The translations under genes and the position numbers were made by a program. A stretch of 64,000 nt of DNA, taken from positions 13,833,001 to 13,897,000 of the forward strand of contig NC_092673.1 of the NCBI RefSeq assembly GCF_964355755.1, written 5' to 3'. Shown in pieces: positions 47,165 through 58,159 of the stretch. The DNA is from Antedon mediterranea (Eukaryota > Echinodermata > Crinoidea > Comatulida > Antedonidae). The first letter of the stretch is position 1; each line of letters starts with the position of its first letter. Under the pieces are notes generated by a model that was not told the origin of the DNA, searched no databases, and worked only from the letters and a program-made list of their open reading frames with translations.

Positions 47165-49265
47165 CCGCTCCGCATCACAGTAATACTATTACTAATAGTG
47201 CTGGTTTCCACTACTTTCACCACTTGGCACACAATGTTGTCCTGCAGGGCGTTGCTTGCACGGGTACGTGTAGAAGGTCGGACGGGGTCGGTAACTTTAT
47301 AGTATCGTTTTCTTCCTGCGAACTCAGTTTGCTTCGTTCATCTGGCGATAAAAGAGCCGGCTTTCCCTTCGGATATTCTTCGTACCTTTCGGACGGGTTC
47401 TTGAGTCTGTAATAATATCTCGTCCATCAGGGAGCTATATCCTGGAGACAAGGCCAACACCGGCAATTCTGCCATTATAGATGGCAACTCGGCAACATCG
47501 GCCGGCTTCGGTTGTTGGTGACGAGATACAGGTATTGACTCGGGTTTATTCCTTCGATGCTGGTGGTGGTTTCATTCTTCGTGTCGTACTTGGTCCGCTT
47601 TTGTGTGGAACTTTCCTCCACAAAAACTGCATTCAAACCGCTTAGGGTTGCCTTCACCCTCGTATCGTTTTAACAGGTCAAAATGTAGTATTCTGAATTT
47701 CGGTCTAGGTCCTAGGCGTATCCGGTACGTTACTTCTGACAATTTCTTTTCAATGCGGAAGGGCCAACGCCATAAGCTTTCCAACTTTGGAGATACCCCT
47801 CTACGTTTTGTTTTATCGTACATCAGGACGAACATTCCTTCCTCCAACGTCCTACCACCGGATCGATGATCGTACAACTTTTTCTGTCTTCTCGTACTTT
47901 TTTTAAAAACCATTTTGGCTCGTTCTCTGGCCAATTCCATCCAATGTTTCATACGAGACACAAAATCCTCCTCAGGAATATGATTTATTGGAGATATCAT
48001 CAGGTCCACTGGTACCGTTGCCTCTCTTACGAACATCATCAGCTGGGGTGTTTCCCCTGTGGATTCTTGTGGGGTGGTTCTGTATGCAAACGTAGCGTAA
48101 GGGAGGAACTCGTCCCAGGTTTTCTGGTCCTCTAGAGGTTGTAACATTATTGCAATTATATTCACTAACGTCCTGTTAAATCGTTCTACGAGGCCGTCCG
48201 ATTTGGGGTTATATGGGGTAGTTCTGGTTTTGTGTATGCCTAATAACATACACATTTCTTTAATAATTGTTGACTCGAAATTTCGTCCCTGGTCGGAGTG
48301 TAACTGTTGCGGTATCCCGAACCTTGGCACAAACCCTTCCACAAAGCACTTCGCAAGGGGATACGCCTCCATCCACTTGGTCCAATAATCGCCGACTACT
48401 AACACGTACTTATTACCACGTTCCGATATAGGAAATGGTCCAAGAATGTCCATTGCGACTCGTTTAGTGGTTCTCGAACAGGCCACTGTTGTAGCTTAGC
48501 TTTCCTACGTTCTGGGGGTGATTTGCGCTTTGCACAGGGAACACACATTCGAATATGCGCCCGTACATCTGCATGCATTTTGGGCCAATAAAATCGTTGT
48601 TTTAATTTTCCTATCGTCTTATGACAACCCAGGTGACCACTCGTAACTCCGCCATGAGCTTCGTTTATTAAACTCGTCCTTAAAGTATGGGGAACTACAA
48701 CTTTCCAGGTACTGCTGCTACTGTCGCCATTCACTGCCTCCCATCGCCGACATAACACTCCTTCTCGTATCTCTAGTACGTCCCAAATTATCCAATAAGG
48801 TCTATTGTCGGGATTCACGTCCTCCCATTTAGGGCGATCAGAATTGGTCAGTTTTACTTGGTACACCCATGATATAGACTCATCATCTAACTGTTTATTT
48901 TTCAGGTCGGTAGCTGGTACTTCAGGTTCTAATCTAGTTAATCTGGCATAGGCTATTTCGGTAAACTGGTCCTCATTGTCACGTCCACACTGTTTACAAA
49001 CACGTCTCGACAATCCATCTGCATTTCCATGTTTGTTTCCGAGTCTGTGAATTATGATAAACTCGTACTCACTAATCACTAATCACCAGCGGTCCAATTG
49101 TCCCTCTTGATTTTTAAAATTTAAAATTTAAAATTTAAAACAGAGTAAAGCATGGTCAGTCCGGATAGTAATCTTTCTCCCGTAATAGTATTGTCGGAAA
49201 TATTTCAGGAAATACACAAGAGCTAAAAGCTCTCGTCTGGTAACGCAATAATTTTGTTCAGCCTA
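47165..49265 (-). pseudogene. Gypsy pol: RNase H end, integrase, C-terminal zinc finger
   Basis: The RNase H part reads YCVTRRELLALVYFLKYFRQ, ITIRTDHALL, then EYEFIIIHRLGNKHGNADGL. It is broken by a TTTTAAAATTTAAA expansion near 49110-49140. The integrase zinc-binding HHCC segment reads HGGVTSGHLGCHKTIGKLKQ...CVPCAKRK. The catalytic core has MDILGPFP, SDQGRNFES and GLVERFNRTL, giving the D, D and E residues. A frameshift near 48475 separates the zinc segment from the core, and some 6-8 residues are missing after EAYPLAK. After the RYEGEGNPKRF motif comes CSFCGGKFHTKADQVRHEE, a C2H2-like finger, then a stop. The tail continues with NHHQHRRNKPES and SIMAELPVLALSPGYSSLMD to about 47250 in the same frame with a later stop. 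Not functional. Confidence 0.85.
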
Positions 49266-50400
49266 ACTAAGCATTTACATAAAGCCCGTCCATCGGGTTA
49301 TATACAGGATTATATACAGGTAGACCTATCTGGTTCATCAGCACTTGCTGTTGTGTAACGATTCCATGTGTCATAATCATTACAGAGCACAAGATTATTT
49401 TGTAGAATGGATAATTCTTTCATTCTAATATTATCAAATGCTTTACAGTTTAATAAAAAATGTTTGATGTCTTCAATTTCACCATTCCCACATAAAGTAC
49501 AAAGACCGGACACATCATTGGACCATTTATAAGTTTTACAATCTAAAGGTAGAGTGTTAGATCTTAATTTAAATTTCAGACTTGTCTCATAAAAATGTGT
49601 TTTATCAAGTAAATATTTTTCTAAATTAGGGAAAGGTTTCAATTTTGAGTATAAATTTAATGAAGTTTTTTGCATTATATTATTTGACCACTCTGATTTA
49701 CATGATTCTGACACACATCGCTCGACATTGCTGACTGACAAAGGAACAAGAGTTAAACTATCATTATCAAAAACATTGTTGTAAAAGCCTATATCTGTAC
49801 ATTTTTCAAATATGTCAACACAACTACTAAGAAATTTATATTTTAAACGATCAAAGTCACATTTCAATTGTAGCATAGAATTAAGTACAATATTAGGCCA
49901 CCTGTGGTCATCCATAGTTATAAAACGATTAAATAATTTAACTCCTGGACAGTTTGTGTAACTTGGATAATGGAACCCACCCAAGGTCACCATAAAGTGC
50001 CTCTTTTGGAGTATACCGTGGAGCTTTGAGAAGAAAGCGGGCCATTTGCAATTGCACGTTCTCTCGGTCTTCGTTATCCTTCTTGGATTTATTATACCAA
50101 ATGCTACAAGCATAATTTATTGAAGGAATTGCAATGGTTTTCCTCAGTATGTTTCCATAGTATACCCGGTTAAAGTCATCAAGGTTAGCTATGATACCTT
50201 TGATATAAGCTATAAGCCGGTTGCCCTTTTGGATAACATGTTCATAATGTGAATGTTCACTCATGTTTGAGGAAATATAGACCCCTAAATATTTATAACT
50301 ATTTACTTCTTTTATCGATTTTTCACCTAATTTCCACTCTTTATCTTTATTTATACGTTGTTTTAAACACATGGGTTTATAATGGGCCAAAAAGCCCCCT
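49262..50400 (-). mobile_element. LINE 3' half with CCHC-like C-terminus
   Basis: Frame 1 (50390-49938) includes KEWKLGEKSIKEVNSYKYLG, then RLIAYIKGIIANLDDFNRVY, IPSINYACSIWYNKSKKDNE, RFLLKAPRYTPKEALYGDLG. Frame 2 (to 49310) includes GGFHYPSYTN, KLFNRFITMDDHRWPNIVLN, and CTLCGNGEIEDIKHFLLNC. The latter is a C-x2-C-x9-H-x4-C zinc knuckle common at the C-terminus of non-LTR ORF2 proteins. A frameshift near 49960 joins the two. The element begins mid-RT (YKYLGV), so it is 5'-truncated. It joins Gypsy RNase H sequence directly at about 49262, where the Gypsy RT should be. Same family as 34824-35156. Confidence 0.75.
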
Positions 50401-50449
50401 TAACCCTGCCACACTCTATCGAAAGAAGATGGACTGTGGCGATTCAAGG

Positions 50450-51070
50450 TAAATTCAATAGCTAATAATGGAGTTTGATGTACAGTTACGACAGTTTCAA
50501 GCCTGGATGTTTTTGTTTAAATGAAATATACTGACGTACTCTATTACTATTAATTACTTATAAAAAATTAACTTGTAATTTTAGGCCTACTACTAATACT
50601 ATTATTACTAGTAATAATGGAAGGTAGTCATAACAGTCCGTCATCAATGAATTTTGTACAATACGGGCCAGCGATGAATGTACAGTCAGCAGTAGGCCTA
50701 GTTAATAAGACTTTTCGCGTCTAGCCGGGCTTTGAGCAGTTTTTAATTGCTATTTTCTTTAGAAAAATTTGAATTTGAAGTATGTTTAATGATGATGATA
50801 TTATTGTATTGGCAAAACAATCTTATCATTTCTATTTATTCGAACTTGTCATAGCCTGCTTAGCCGTCGACGATGTACGTGTACACAGTTACACGGTGAC
50901 AGTTGAGTTTGGGGAATTCCAACACACAGTTGATCACAACGTAGGCTACGAATGCTGCGTGTAGCCTACGCACTACAAATGCTACGCCACGCAACCACCA
51001 CGCGTAGACTATGTTACCTACGCGTGGCAAAAGTTGCAGTAGTTTTTATCTGTACTGTAATCTAAGTTGC
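50450..51070. other. Foreign DNA between LINE and Gypsy gag
   Basis: No coding motif. Two inverted pairs lie at 50939-51028: CGTAGGCTAC/GTAGCCTACG and CCACGCGTAG/CTACGCGTGG, each with exact 10-bp arms. They may be an end of a small element. Confidence 0.45.
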
Positions 51071-51074
51071 ATTA

Positions 51075-51997
51075 GGTAATTTTCGGCTTGTTCAGCAGTT
51101 CCGAACTAACGTTCAAGAATTTGATCAGGTCCTCGTAAGTCACGTTCCTGCTTTCAAAATTTCCCTTTAAGGAGGCGGCTAAGAAGGCAACGGCTTTATC
51201 ATCTGACCACCCATTAGCTAATCTACAGGAATTGAAATGAGCCAGATATTCTCTCCAGGGTATTTTCTCCTCGTATCTGTCTGGGCTAATTATGGGCCGT
51301 TTCAGGGCCTCCCCAAAAACACGTTCGAATTTATAGGCATAGCATTCTGCTGCACTACCTCTGGTACTAACACCTGCGGCTCAGCGAAACTTTGTTGGGA
51401 CCCCATAGCGAACCCGGCCGCTGTGTAACTGGGGCTTACTCCCCCAACGTATGCATCACCCAGTGATTGCATTACTGTTTGACTACTCTGTCTAGACTCA
51501 GGTAGCCTTTCTCTTACTGGTACCGATTTATTAATCATACGACTGATTCTTTGACCTCCTAGGCCTTCCATATCGCGTACCATACCTACAGGATCATCAT
51601 CCAATTTACCGTCGGCCAAGGTTTCTGGATTCATGACGTCCAAACCTTGCCGCCCGTCGTACATCAGGTCCCGGCCTAGTGTAGCTGATTCGACGTGTTC
51701 TAAACTAATATTTTGCTTATTTCTCTGGTTAGGCCCTCTTACCCCTGATGCTGCGTCGCCTTCATGCAGAGAACCTAACCACGGTTTAGTTCCATCAAAA
51801 TTCCACCGGCTAACCCTGGTTCTAGGAATAGAGCTGGAAATATCCACAGATGAGGTTTTATTATTAATAATATCGGAAGGTTTGGAAATCATATTTTTCC
51901 CGGATAGACCTCCTATTTCCCGTTCTATCTCCGTCATTCGTTCTTTGATATCAGTAATCATATTCGTAGCCACACAACTCTGATGGTGGTGGACCAT
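51075..51997 (-). pseudogene. Gypsy gag-like protein
   Basis: First frame (51997-51302): a short coiled start (TDIKERMTEIEREIGGLSGK), then a polar, low-complexity linker. After a frameshift near 51302 the second frame reads RPIISPDRYEEKIPWREYLA, HFNSCRLANGWSDDKAVAFL, AASLKGNFESRNVTYEDLIK to about 51075. The pattern Y-x4-PW-x-EYL-x-HF...W-x3-KA-x2-L-x-x-L-x-G is the standard retrotransposon gag core. The gag then stops abruptly at foreign DNA, so the nucleocapsid knuckle and protease are missing. Confidence 0.75.
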
Positions 51998-52107
51998 CCA
52001 TCCCGTTCACACACGTATACAAAATAAAACTACAGGGATAATACACACACGTACAACTGCCAAACTGGATCCTACTCTACAATTTTATCCCACCATCCTG
52101 CCATTAA

Positions 52108-52801
52108 TGTAACGTTTTTCCATCTCGCCTGTCTCTACTGCGTACTAATACTATAGCCCGGTAGCAATCTCGTTCGTTAGGCCTGGCTAGCCTAGTTATT
52201 TATTATAAAGTTAAAGACAAGATGCTCGGCTTATCGGAAGGAGTGTGCTCCTTCTAATAAACGGACCACCGGAAAAGTCCCACACCCTAGTTTATTCTAT
52301 GGACAGAGGGGAGGTTTAATCTCGCTAGGCTAGCCTATCAGGTTCTCAGGTTCCTCTCGTTCAGTCTGCTCGCCGTAGGCCTACACACATACGACGTACA
52401 CTAAATTAAATAATTATTTGCTAGGTAAAGAGGGTTTATGTTTATGACAGGGGGCGTCAGGTTCGGCGACGGTGATATTCCGTCGGCTTCACGTACAATG
52501 TAAATAGATAAATGATGAAAGTACAAGTAGTTTAAATTCTCATGAGCCTTTTATTCATACAAGGTGAGAACTTACTGATTAAAAATACAAGATATGACAC
52601 AATTACAAATACAAATTATGGGATGGATGGTACAAGAACTTCCCGTACGTCCCACTCGCTTGGAATCAAAACGAAGAGTGCCAGAGACCTAGTAGGTCCC
52701 TGGATAAGTTGTTTACCAGAATTTAGCGCGTAGTTAAATTACACGCACAGAAAAGTAGCCAATCAGAATAAATGATTTGGACTATACCAAATTCCGTTAC
52801 A
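52108..52801 (-). mobile_element. Complete Gypsy LTR (5' LTR in element orientation)
   Basis: 694 bp, from TGTAACGTTTTTCCATCTCG to CCAAATTCCGTTACA, with the usual TG...CA ends and a 7-bp inverted end pair. It contains an internal GGAAGGAGTGTGCTCCTTC hairpin (about 52238). The flank outside is TTATATTATT; the flank outside the other LTR start (38237) is GTATAT. A TATAT duplication is possible but off by one base. Confidence 0.85.
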
Positions 52802-52864
52802 TTATATTATTAAATATTACAATTAAAGAAATAAATATGAAAATCTGACATTTAAATATAAGGT

Positions 52865-54149
52865 TTAAATTTTTACTCTATGTGTAATGCGACTTCCTGT
52901 GAGGATTTCAGCATCTATTACATGATCATGGAGGTGCTTAATGTATAGTCTTGTACCATTACATAGTTCTTTGGTGATATCTAAGTTGCGTAGTAACATA
53001 ATGATTGCACCTTGTTTTAAAATTAAGCGATGTGTTGGCATACCAGTTGGTGTGATGGAGTGAAGAAATTCTAAAGGGTAGTTGTTTGCTTCCAGTTCAT
53101 CATGTGTAATAGCCTTGTGTCTGTACTTGTATATGTTTTTGGCAAGCCTGGAAGTTTGTTTATAACTTTATCATAAAGTGTAAATGTAGTTTCATTAGGG
53201 GTGTAAGATTAGAATCATCTACAATGCTTTCACGTTCAGATAAGATGTTGCACTGATGTGGAATTTCTATGGATGACGGTGGTGCTTTGGTCACCTGACT
53301 ACGAAGTTCACCATTGCCTAACTGAAGGAGCCATTGTGCATACTGCTGTTCATTTTCATTTGGCCTCATATTCTTTGTGAGTTCAAAAATCTTGAAATTG
53401 TGCCATAGTGAAGATCGCTTAAGGCAGTTTTCAATGATTGCTGTTTGGGATTGTTTGGGAAGAACAGGTAACACTTGGCGAAAGTCACGTCCCATGAGAA
53501 CAACCTTTCCTCCAAATGGGACATGTGTTTCAGTGATATCTTTTAACATTTTATCAATTGCTAAAAGAGCATTACTTGGGATCATTGAAGCTTCGTCAAT
53601 AATGAAAAGGGAAACTGAACGGATGTAGTTGGCATATTTTGATGTTGGAGAAATGTTGCAAGTGCTGGTGTCTAACACAGGAACAGGGAGTTTGAAAAGA
53701 TTGTCCTCCAGCAAGAAGTGTCGCGGCAATTCCTGTCCATGCAGATGATGCAACTTTAATAGATTTACTTTGACAATAAGTAATAAGTGATATGTGTATA
53801 CCGTTGTTTTGCCACTGCCACCTGGACCATTTAAAAAATAACATCGGGTGAATGGTATATTTTGATCTTCAAAAAGTGAATCCAGATCTTGAGTCACTTG
53901 GTCAACTGCGATGCGTTGGTCTTCATTGAGACGCATTAATTGTGTGTGGGATTTTTCAGTTTCGGTAACAATATCGAAGTCGTCTGAGGAGAGATTTTGA
54001 ATATCGAGCTGGTTAATATCAGGTAGTCCTAAGGTTGTTAAACTTGTACCATTTTGTTGCAAAGACCTGTCTATGTCTTGGAGAGCTAATTGTGTCGCTA
54101 TTTGGAGGGCATACCCACGATGTGTATAGTCTTTGTCACACAGCCGCAA
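52865..54149 (-). pseudogene. Helitron helicase (Pif1-like), C-terminal part
   Basis: Reads RLNEDQRIAVDQV, then the P-loop FLNGPGGSGKTTVYTY, then FIIDEASMIP (Walker B), GGKVVLMGRDFRQVLPVLPK, and FELTKNMRPNENEQQYAQWL. After further frameshifts come NYPLEFLHSITPTGMPTHRL and LLRNLDITKELCNGTRLYIK, ending GSRITHRVKI and TAA at 52865-52867. These are Pif1/Helitron helicase motifs I to VI. Between P-loop and Walker B the right frame moves to ITYCQSKSIKVASSAWTGIA then ATLLAGGQ, so two compensating shifts (about 53705-53790) occur; another lies near 53110-53160. The usual GGDFRQ is GRDFRQ. The Rep nuclease half is missing beyond 54149. Confidence 0.85.
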
Positions 54150-54516
54150 CTACGGCTCTTTCGGACATGTAAGTGTTCTGTGAACCACCGGTGAACAACG
54201 GTAAATAGCCACAACGGAACCACTCGCACTAATGTAAAAAGTAAATTTAATAATAATCTTTGACAAACAATACTTTCTTTTATAATCCAAATCCCCCCCA
54301 AAAAAACCCAACCAATTCTCAAACAATGACCGCCCTTTACAGTATCCCTATTCCCAATACAATTTATACAATTTCCTAATTTTCCCACTCCTTCCAGACA
54401 AAATATCAACAATCTTCTTATTGACAAATAAATATTAAATCCCAGAACCCCCCCCCCCCCCTTTTCAAATACAATAGTATCCCAATATGAATAATTAAAG
54501 GAATAATAAAAGGTCC
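54150..54516. other. No gene recognised
   Basis: Non-coding DNA with homopolymer C/T runs (about 54448-54460). The Helitron reading frame stops matching at 54149. Confidence 0.4.
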
Positions 54517-55466
54517 GCAATATTGTTACTTCTTGTCTTCTTCTGTCTCGATGCTGACACAAAACAAATTAGAACGATAAAAGTTAACACGATTCTGCAA
54601 CTAAACAACTAGCCGACGCCTCTGCTCCCGTTCTGATGGTATAACCAATTATTATTCTTCCCAAACTGCAACTATTTTCTGATATTTCCAACAGTTGAAT
54701 AGTAAGAATGACTTGCAAAATATATATACAACTTTTTATACCCTTTTTCAAAACTATTTCACTTGGCTCCGGTTGCGGCTAAGGCACTTGGTTGGTTGTT
54801 ATTCGGGCCTGCGGCTATGCCACTTGATTGGCTGGGTTCCGGGCTTTCGGCTATGCCACTTGGTTGGTCGAGTTCCGGGCTTGCAAGTTCTGTTGCCTGT
54901 AATAAAGCCAAATCATCTATGTCATCCTCAGGAAAATCATCTATGTCATCCTCAGGAAAATCATCAATTTTAATGGATTGTTGTGATCAGTGTCTAGAGG
55001 GGGCAATATTGTTACTTCTTGTCTTCTTCTGTCTCGATGCTGACACAAAACAAATTAGAACGATAAAAGTTAACACGATTCTGCAACTAAACAACTAGCC
55101 GACGCCTCTGCTCCCGTTCTGATGGTATAACCAATTATTATTCTTCCCAAACTGCAACTATTTTCTGATATTTCCAACAGTTGAATAGTAAGAATAACTT
55201 GCAAAATATATATACAACTTTTTATACCCTTTTTCAAAACTATTTCACTTGGCTCCGGTTGCGGCTAAGGCACTTGGTTGGTTGTTATTCGGGCCTGCGG
55301 CTATGCCACTTGATTGGCTGGGTTCCGGGCTTTCGGCTATGCCACTTGGTTGGTCGAGTTCCGGGCTTGCAAGTTCCGTTGCCTGTAATAAAGCCAAATC
55401 ATCTATGTCATCCTCAGGAAAATCATCAATTTTAATGGATTGTTGTGATCAGTGTCTAGAGGGGGA
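54517..55466. repeat. Recent tandem duplication, 486-bp unit
   Basis: 54517-55002 and 55003 to about 55466 differ at only a few positions (for example AATGACTTG/AATAACTTG). Copy 2 also lacks one 21-bp ATCTATGTCATCCTCAGGAAA unit. Each copy holds a threefold approximately 45-bp minisatellite (CTATGCCACTTG...TTCCGGGCTT). On the minus strand a frame reads IDDFPEDDIDDFPEDDIDDL, ALLQATELASPELDQPSGIA, ESPEPSQSSGIAAGPNNNQP, an acidic, repeated peptide. Plus-strand frames at 54695-55098 and 55181-55566 come from the same repetition. It may be a terminal exon, because a CCCCTCCCCCTCTAG acceptor-like tract precedes copy 2, but its phase is blocked by a stop. Confidence 0.85.
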
Positions 55467-55640
55467 GGGGTTAATAAATTGCGGAGGAAGTGGATGGGCT
55501 AGTAAACGGGTTGGTTGGTATATTCTCCGTTTTAATATACTTGGTGGGTGTAGTATGCATAGATGAGGTTTCAGATACTGTCCTCTTTTTATAATTTTTG
55601 TAGTCATCCGCGAGTTGTTTTTTTAAGATGTCAGCTAAAT

Positions 55641-55808
55641 TTATAATTTTTGACAGTCAAGTGATTTGTAGCTGTGCATGTTGTTGCCGGTACTTGTCAC
55701 TTGCATATATGCAAGTTCTCTTCCAGCCATATGCCGAAGTTGCTGCAATTTTGTTACGATGAGAGTAGCCTGACAATGGGCAGGTTTTTTGTTTGATGAC
55801 ATCTGAAA
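55641..55808 (-). other. Possible short exon, unrecognised
   Basis: On the minus strand TTTTTCAG is followed by ATGTCATCAAAC and a frame reading MSSNKKPAHCQATLIVTKLQ, QLRHMAGRELAYMQVTS to TAA at 55641. Good acceptor, no recognised domain. Chance cannot be excluded. Confidence 0.25.
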
Positions 55809-55929
55809 AATTATATGTATATTATATAAATAAACACAGTAGAGTCTAATCTTAATTGCCGAGTTTCCAGTTAAGCTAAAGACAAATAATTCACATTTTA
55901 ATTGCAGTCCATCAGATAATGTGATCACG

Positions 55930-56600
55930 TGCTGCGCAAAACTATTTTATTTATATGTTTTGATATATTATATTATTAAACAAATGCAGTTTTGGTAGAA
56001 TTTAAAGAAATTATATATGAGACTTAATTGTAATCAACCAAAGTGTATGTAACAACCAAGTATAATTGTGAGTCCATCAAAGTGTGTTCCTGCGTGCAGC
56101 GTAATATATTTGATTTACCTACCCCAAAATACTGTCTAAAATATTAAAAGCGGTTTTTTTTTTTCAAAACAAATGCAGCTTTTGTTGATCTGTTAAAAAA
56201 GACAGTACAAAAATGTCAATAAATAATAATTGTAATTATAAGACATTTATTTGTGAACGTCTAGTTAGGCCAATTAATTTTACACCGGTGTATCGACGTG
56301 GTTAAAAGTTGCACAAAACTATACCTAATTGTAGTCATAAAACTGTAAAGGAAAAAAATACAAAATTATGTCTTACACTAAAAAATCAGGTTGATCAGCA
56401 ATTGAAATTACCATTGATCATCTTTGTTTTATATCACAATATAACCAGGCTCAGGATGTAGGTGTGTGTGTGTGTATTTAGCCTAGGTGCAGTTCAGCTC
56501 CAATTAAAAATGTTTTGTGTGTGACCTAGGCGTACTTTAGTTATTTATTGATAATATAAATGGGTGACTTACCAACAATTTCCCATGTGACGGTTAAATA
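55930..56600. other. No gene recognised
   Basis: AT-rich. GATCACGTGCTGCGCAAAA near 55922 is a diverged form of the tandem unit at 56.6 kb. Confidence 0.35.
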
Positions 56601-56602
56601 AT

Positions 56603-56790
56603 GAATAGCGTTTAAAAATCGCGGGCAGTATATATATGGAGTATATCAGATCATGTGATCACGCGCTGTGCAGAATATTTGCGGCCGGACAGGTAGTGTT
56701 TAAAAATCGCGGGCAGTATATGGAGCCAATCATATCATGCAATCACGGGTAGTGCAAAATATTTGCAGCCGGACAGGTGTGCATTTAAGC
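56603..56790 (+). repeat. Two-copy tandem repeat, about 92 bp
   Basis: GTTTAAAAATCGCGGGCAGT begins at 56609 and 56698. Both units continue ...ATCATG.GATCACG/CAATCACG... and end AATATTTGC.GCCGGACAGG. Confidence 0.8.
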
Positions 56791-56799
56791 GAGTGACTG

Positions 56800-57236
56800 A
56801 GCGGTTGTTGTAAATGAAGTTGGTATGGAAAACTGAAATTGAAATTAATTGATAGTTTTTTTTAAACATTATTTTGTTAAATAACAATGTGTGCAAATTA
56901 CCTTTTTACCATGTGACTAAATCGAAACTCAAAATGCTAAACAGCTAAAAAATGAAACAATGACACAAACTAATATTTTGTGGAAACACGACACCCATTT
57001 GGATTCGTTTTATTTGTGTGTTGTTTTTTTTTTGCAATTTTTTTGTGTGTGTATTTTTTCGTATCTTTTTTGCTAGTTTTGTCTAGTTTTGATTTTTAGC
57101 TTCAAACGGTGATTAATTATTACACATGTCGCGAATTGAACTCGAACCTACTGAGCATTGATATCTATGGTCATGGCGATTTGCTCACTGAGCCAAACAG
57201 TGATTTACAAAATACATTCTGTTCCAAGGATAGGTG
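56800..57236. other. No gene recognised
   Basis: AT-rich with T-runs. A plus-strand frame at 57109-57306 has no motif. Confidence 0.35.
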
Positions 57237-57261
57237 TAATTTATTTATTTATTTATTTAAT

Positions 57262-57611
57262 TTATTTATTCGATACGGCGTGTTTTGCCCCAAGTATCTC
57301 ATGTAAAACTATATAGTGAGGGCAACCATGGTTGTCTTCGCTGTCCCGTACAAAATTTGATCCTTGGCCTGTCTTTGTTATAACGCCACCCCTTGCCTTC
57401 TTATACTCTTTTCGGAGATTTCTTAGCTTGGTTTTCACTATGTCGCCTGTTATCTCTAGGTACCCTCTCTCATCATGCGTTTAGCAATTTCTTCATGCAC
57501 CTTCGCTTTCTGCCTGAACATCTTGTCTTCTAATTTCTTTTTTAATTCGGGCTCATTCCAAATCTCTATGAGATCCCTCTCTTCTTTCGTTGACCATTTA
57601 TGCCTACCCAT
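57262..57611 (-). pseudogene. Myb/SANT-like DNA-binding protein, retrocopy-like
   Basis: Start at ATG 57611: MGRHKWSTKEERDLIEIWNE, then a charged helix region ending VHEEIAKRM. After one frameshift near 57480 it continues ERGYLEITGDIVKTKLRNLR, KEYKKARGGVITKTGQGSNF, YIVLHEILGAKHAVSNK, TAA. The W...EE..LIE.W start, the V..KL.NLRKEY.K middle and the LHEILG end match the trihelix/Myb-like domain carried by many Harbinger-type and other element proteins. About 115 residues, single exon. The stop sits in an AATAAATAAAT tract (57238-57268) resembling a retrotransposed tail. I favour an element-derived retrocopy, one frameshift from intact. Confidence 0.6.
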
Positions 57612-57749
57612 ATTGATCACAGAAACGGCGATGAAAATAGTATCAAAATTAAACGAAAGATTGCGATAAAATAAAAAGAATACAGTATTGCAGCTTGCTT
57701 GGTTGAAAGATGGAGACGTCAAAAAGAATATAACGCGCTGTCAAAATTA

Positions 57750-57990
57750 TTGTTGTTGTTGTTGGGGTCGTCTGCTTCCGGTTGGGTCGATGACCCATAC
57801 ATCACCCGATTAGCAAACTTAGATAACTTCGTAAGATCATGATAATTAACGTGCTCTCGGAGAGCACGTTAGCCGGAATTAATGTGATATCCAAGATCAC
57901 GTTAACGACTTCCTGCAGGTTCACATTTAACATCGTGATAAAGAAACTCATGATAATTTCTGAATGTGAACCTAGCTATTATCTATAGAA
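57750..57990. repeat. Palindrome-rich segment
   Basis: 57847-57871 is a 12-bp-arm palindrome (TAACGTGCTCTC, one-base centre). AGGTTCACATT (about 57917) pairs with AATGTGAACCT (about 57963). GATCATGATAA-type words recur. Probably the ends of a small foldback element. Confidence 0.5.
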
Positions 57991-58159
57991 ACTATATTTA
58001 AAGATTTAGGTAAGATTTTCTGTTTAGATTTCATTTCCTCCTCAGCAATGCTAACTTGGTACCGTAATGTTGATGATTTTGAAGTACAGATACCAAACTT
58101 TGATAATTCAGTCAAACATTCTGTGTACGAATGGGAAAATCTGTCTATAATGTCTGAAA

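Larger units (their letters stand above)
46513..52801 (-). mobile_element. Gypsy (Ty3-like) LTR retrotransposon, minus strand
   Basis: Order on the minus strand: 5' LTR (52801-52108), possible primer site (TGGCAGGATGGTGGG, about 3 nt inside the LTR), gag (51997-51075), foreign DNA with a LINE (51070-49262), RNase H end (49265-49020), integrase (48700-47600), a C-terminal tail, purine tract, 3' LTR piece. Protease and most of the RT are missing. The two LTRs are nearly identical where comparable, so insertion was recent relative to the other elements here. LTR ends are TGTAACG ... CGTTACA. Confidence 0.85.

Noticed and set aside
47603-48135. Plus-strand frames over the Gypsy integrase
   Set aside because: Shadows of the minus-strand pol frame.
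54695-55566. Plus-strand frames with GWVPGFRLCHLVG repeats as genes
   Set aside because: They translate a minisatellite inside the tandem duplication, and the opposite strand gives the more protein-like reading.
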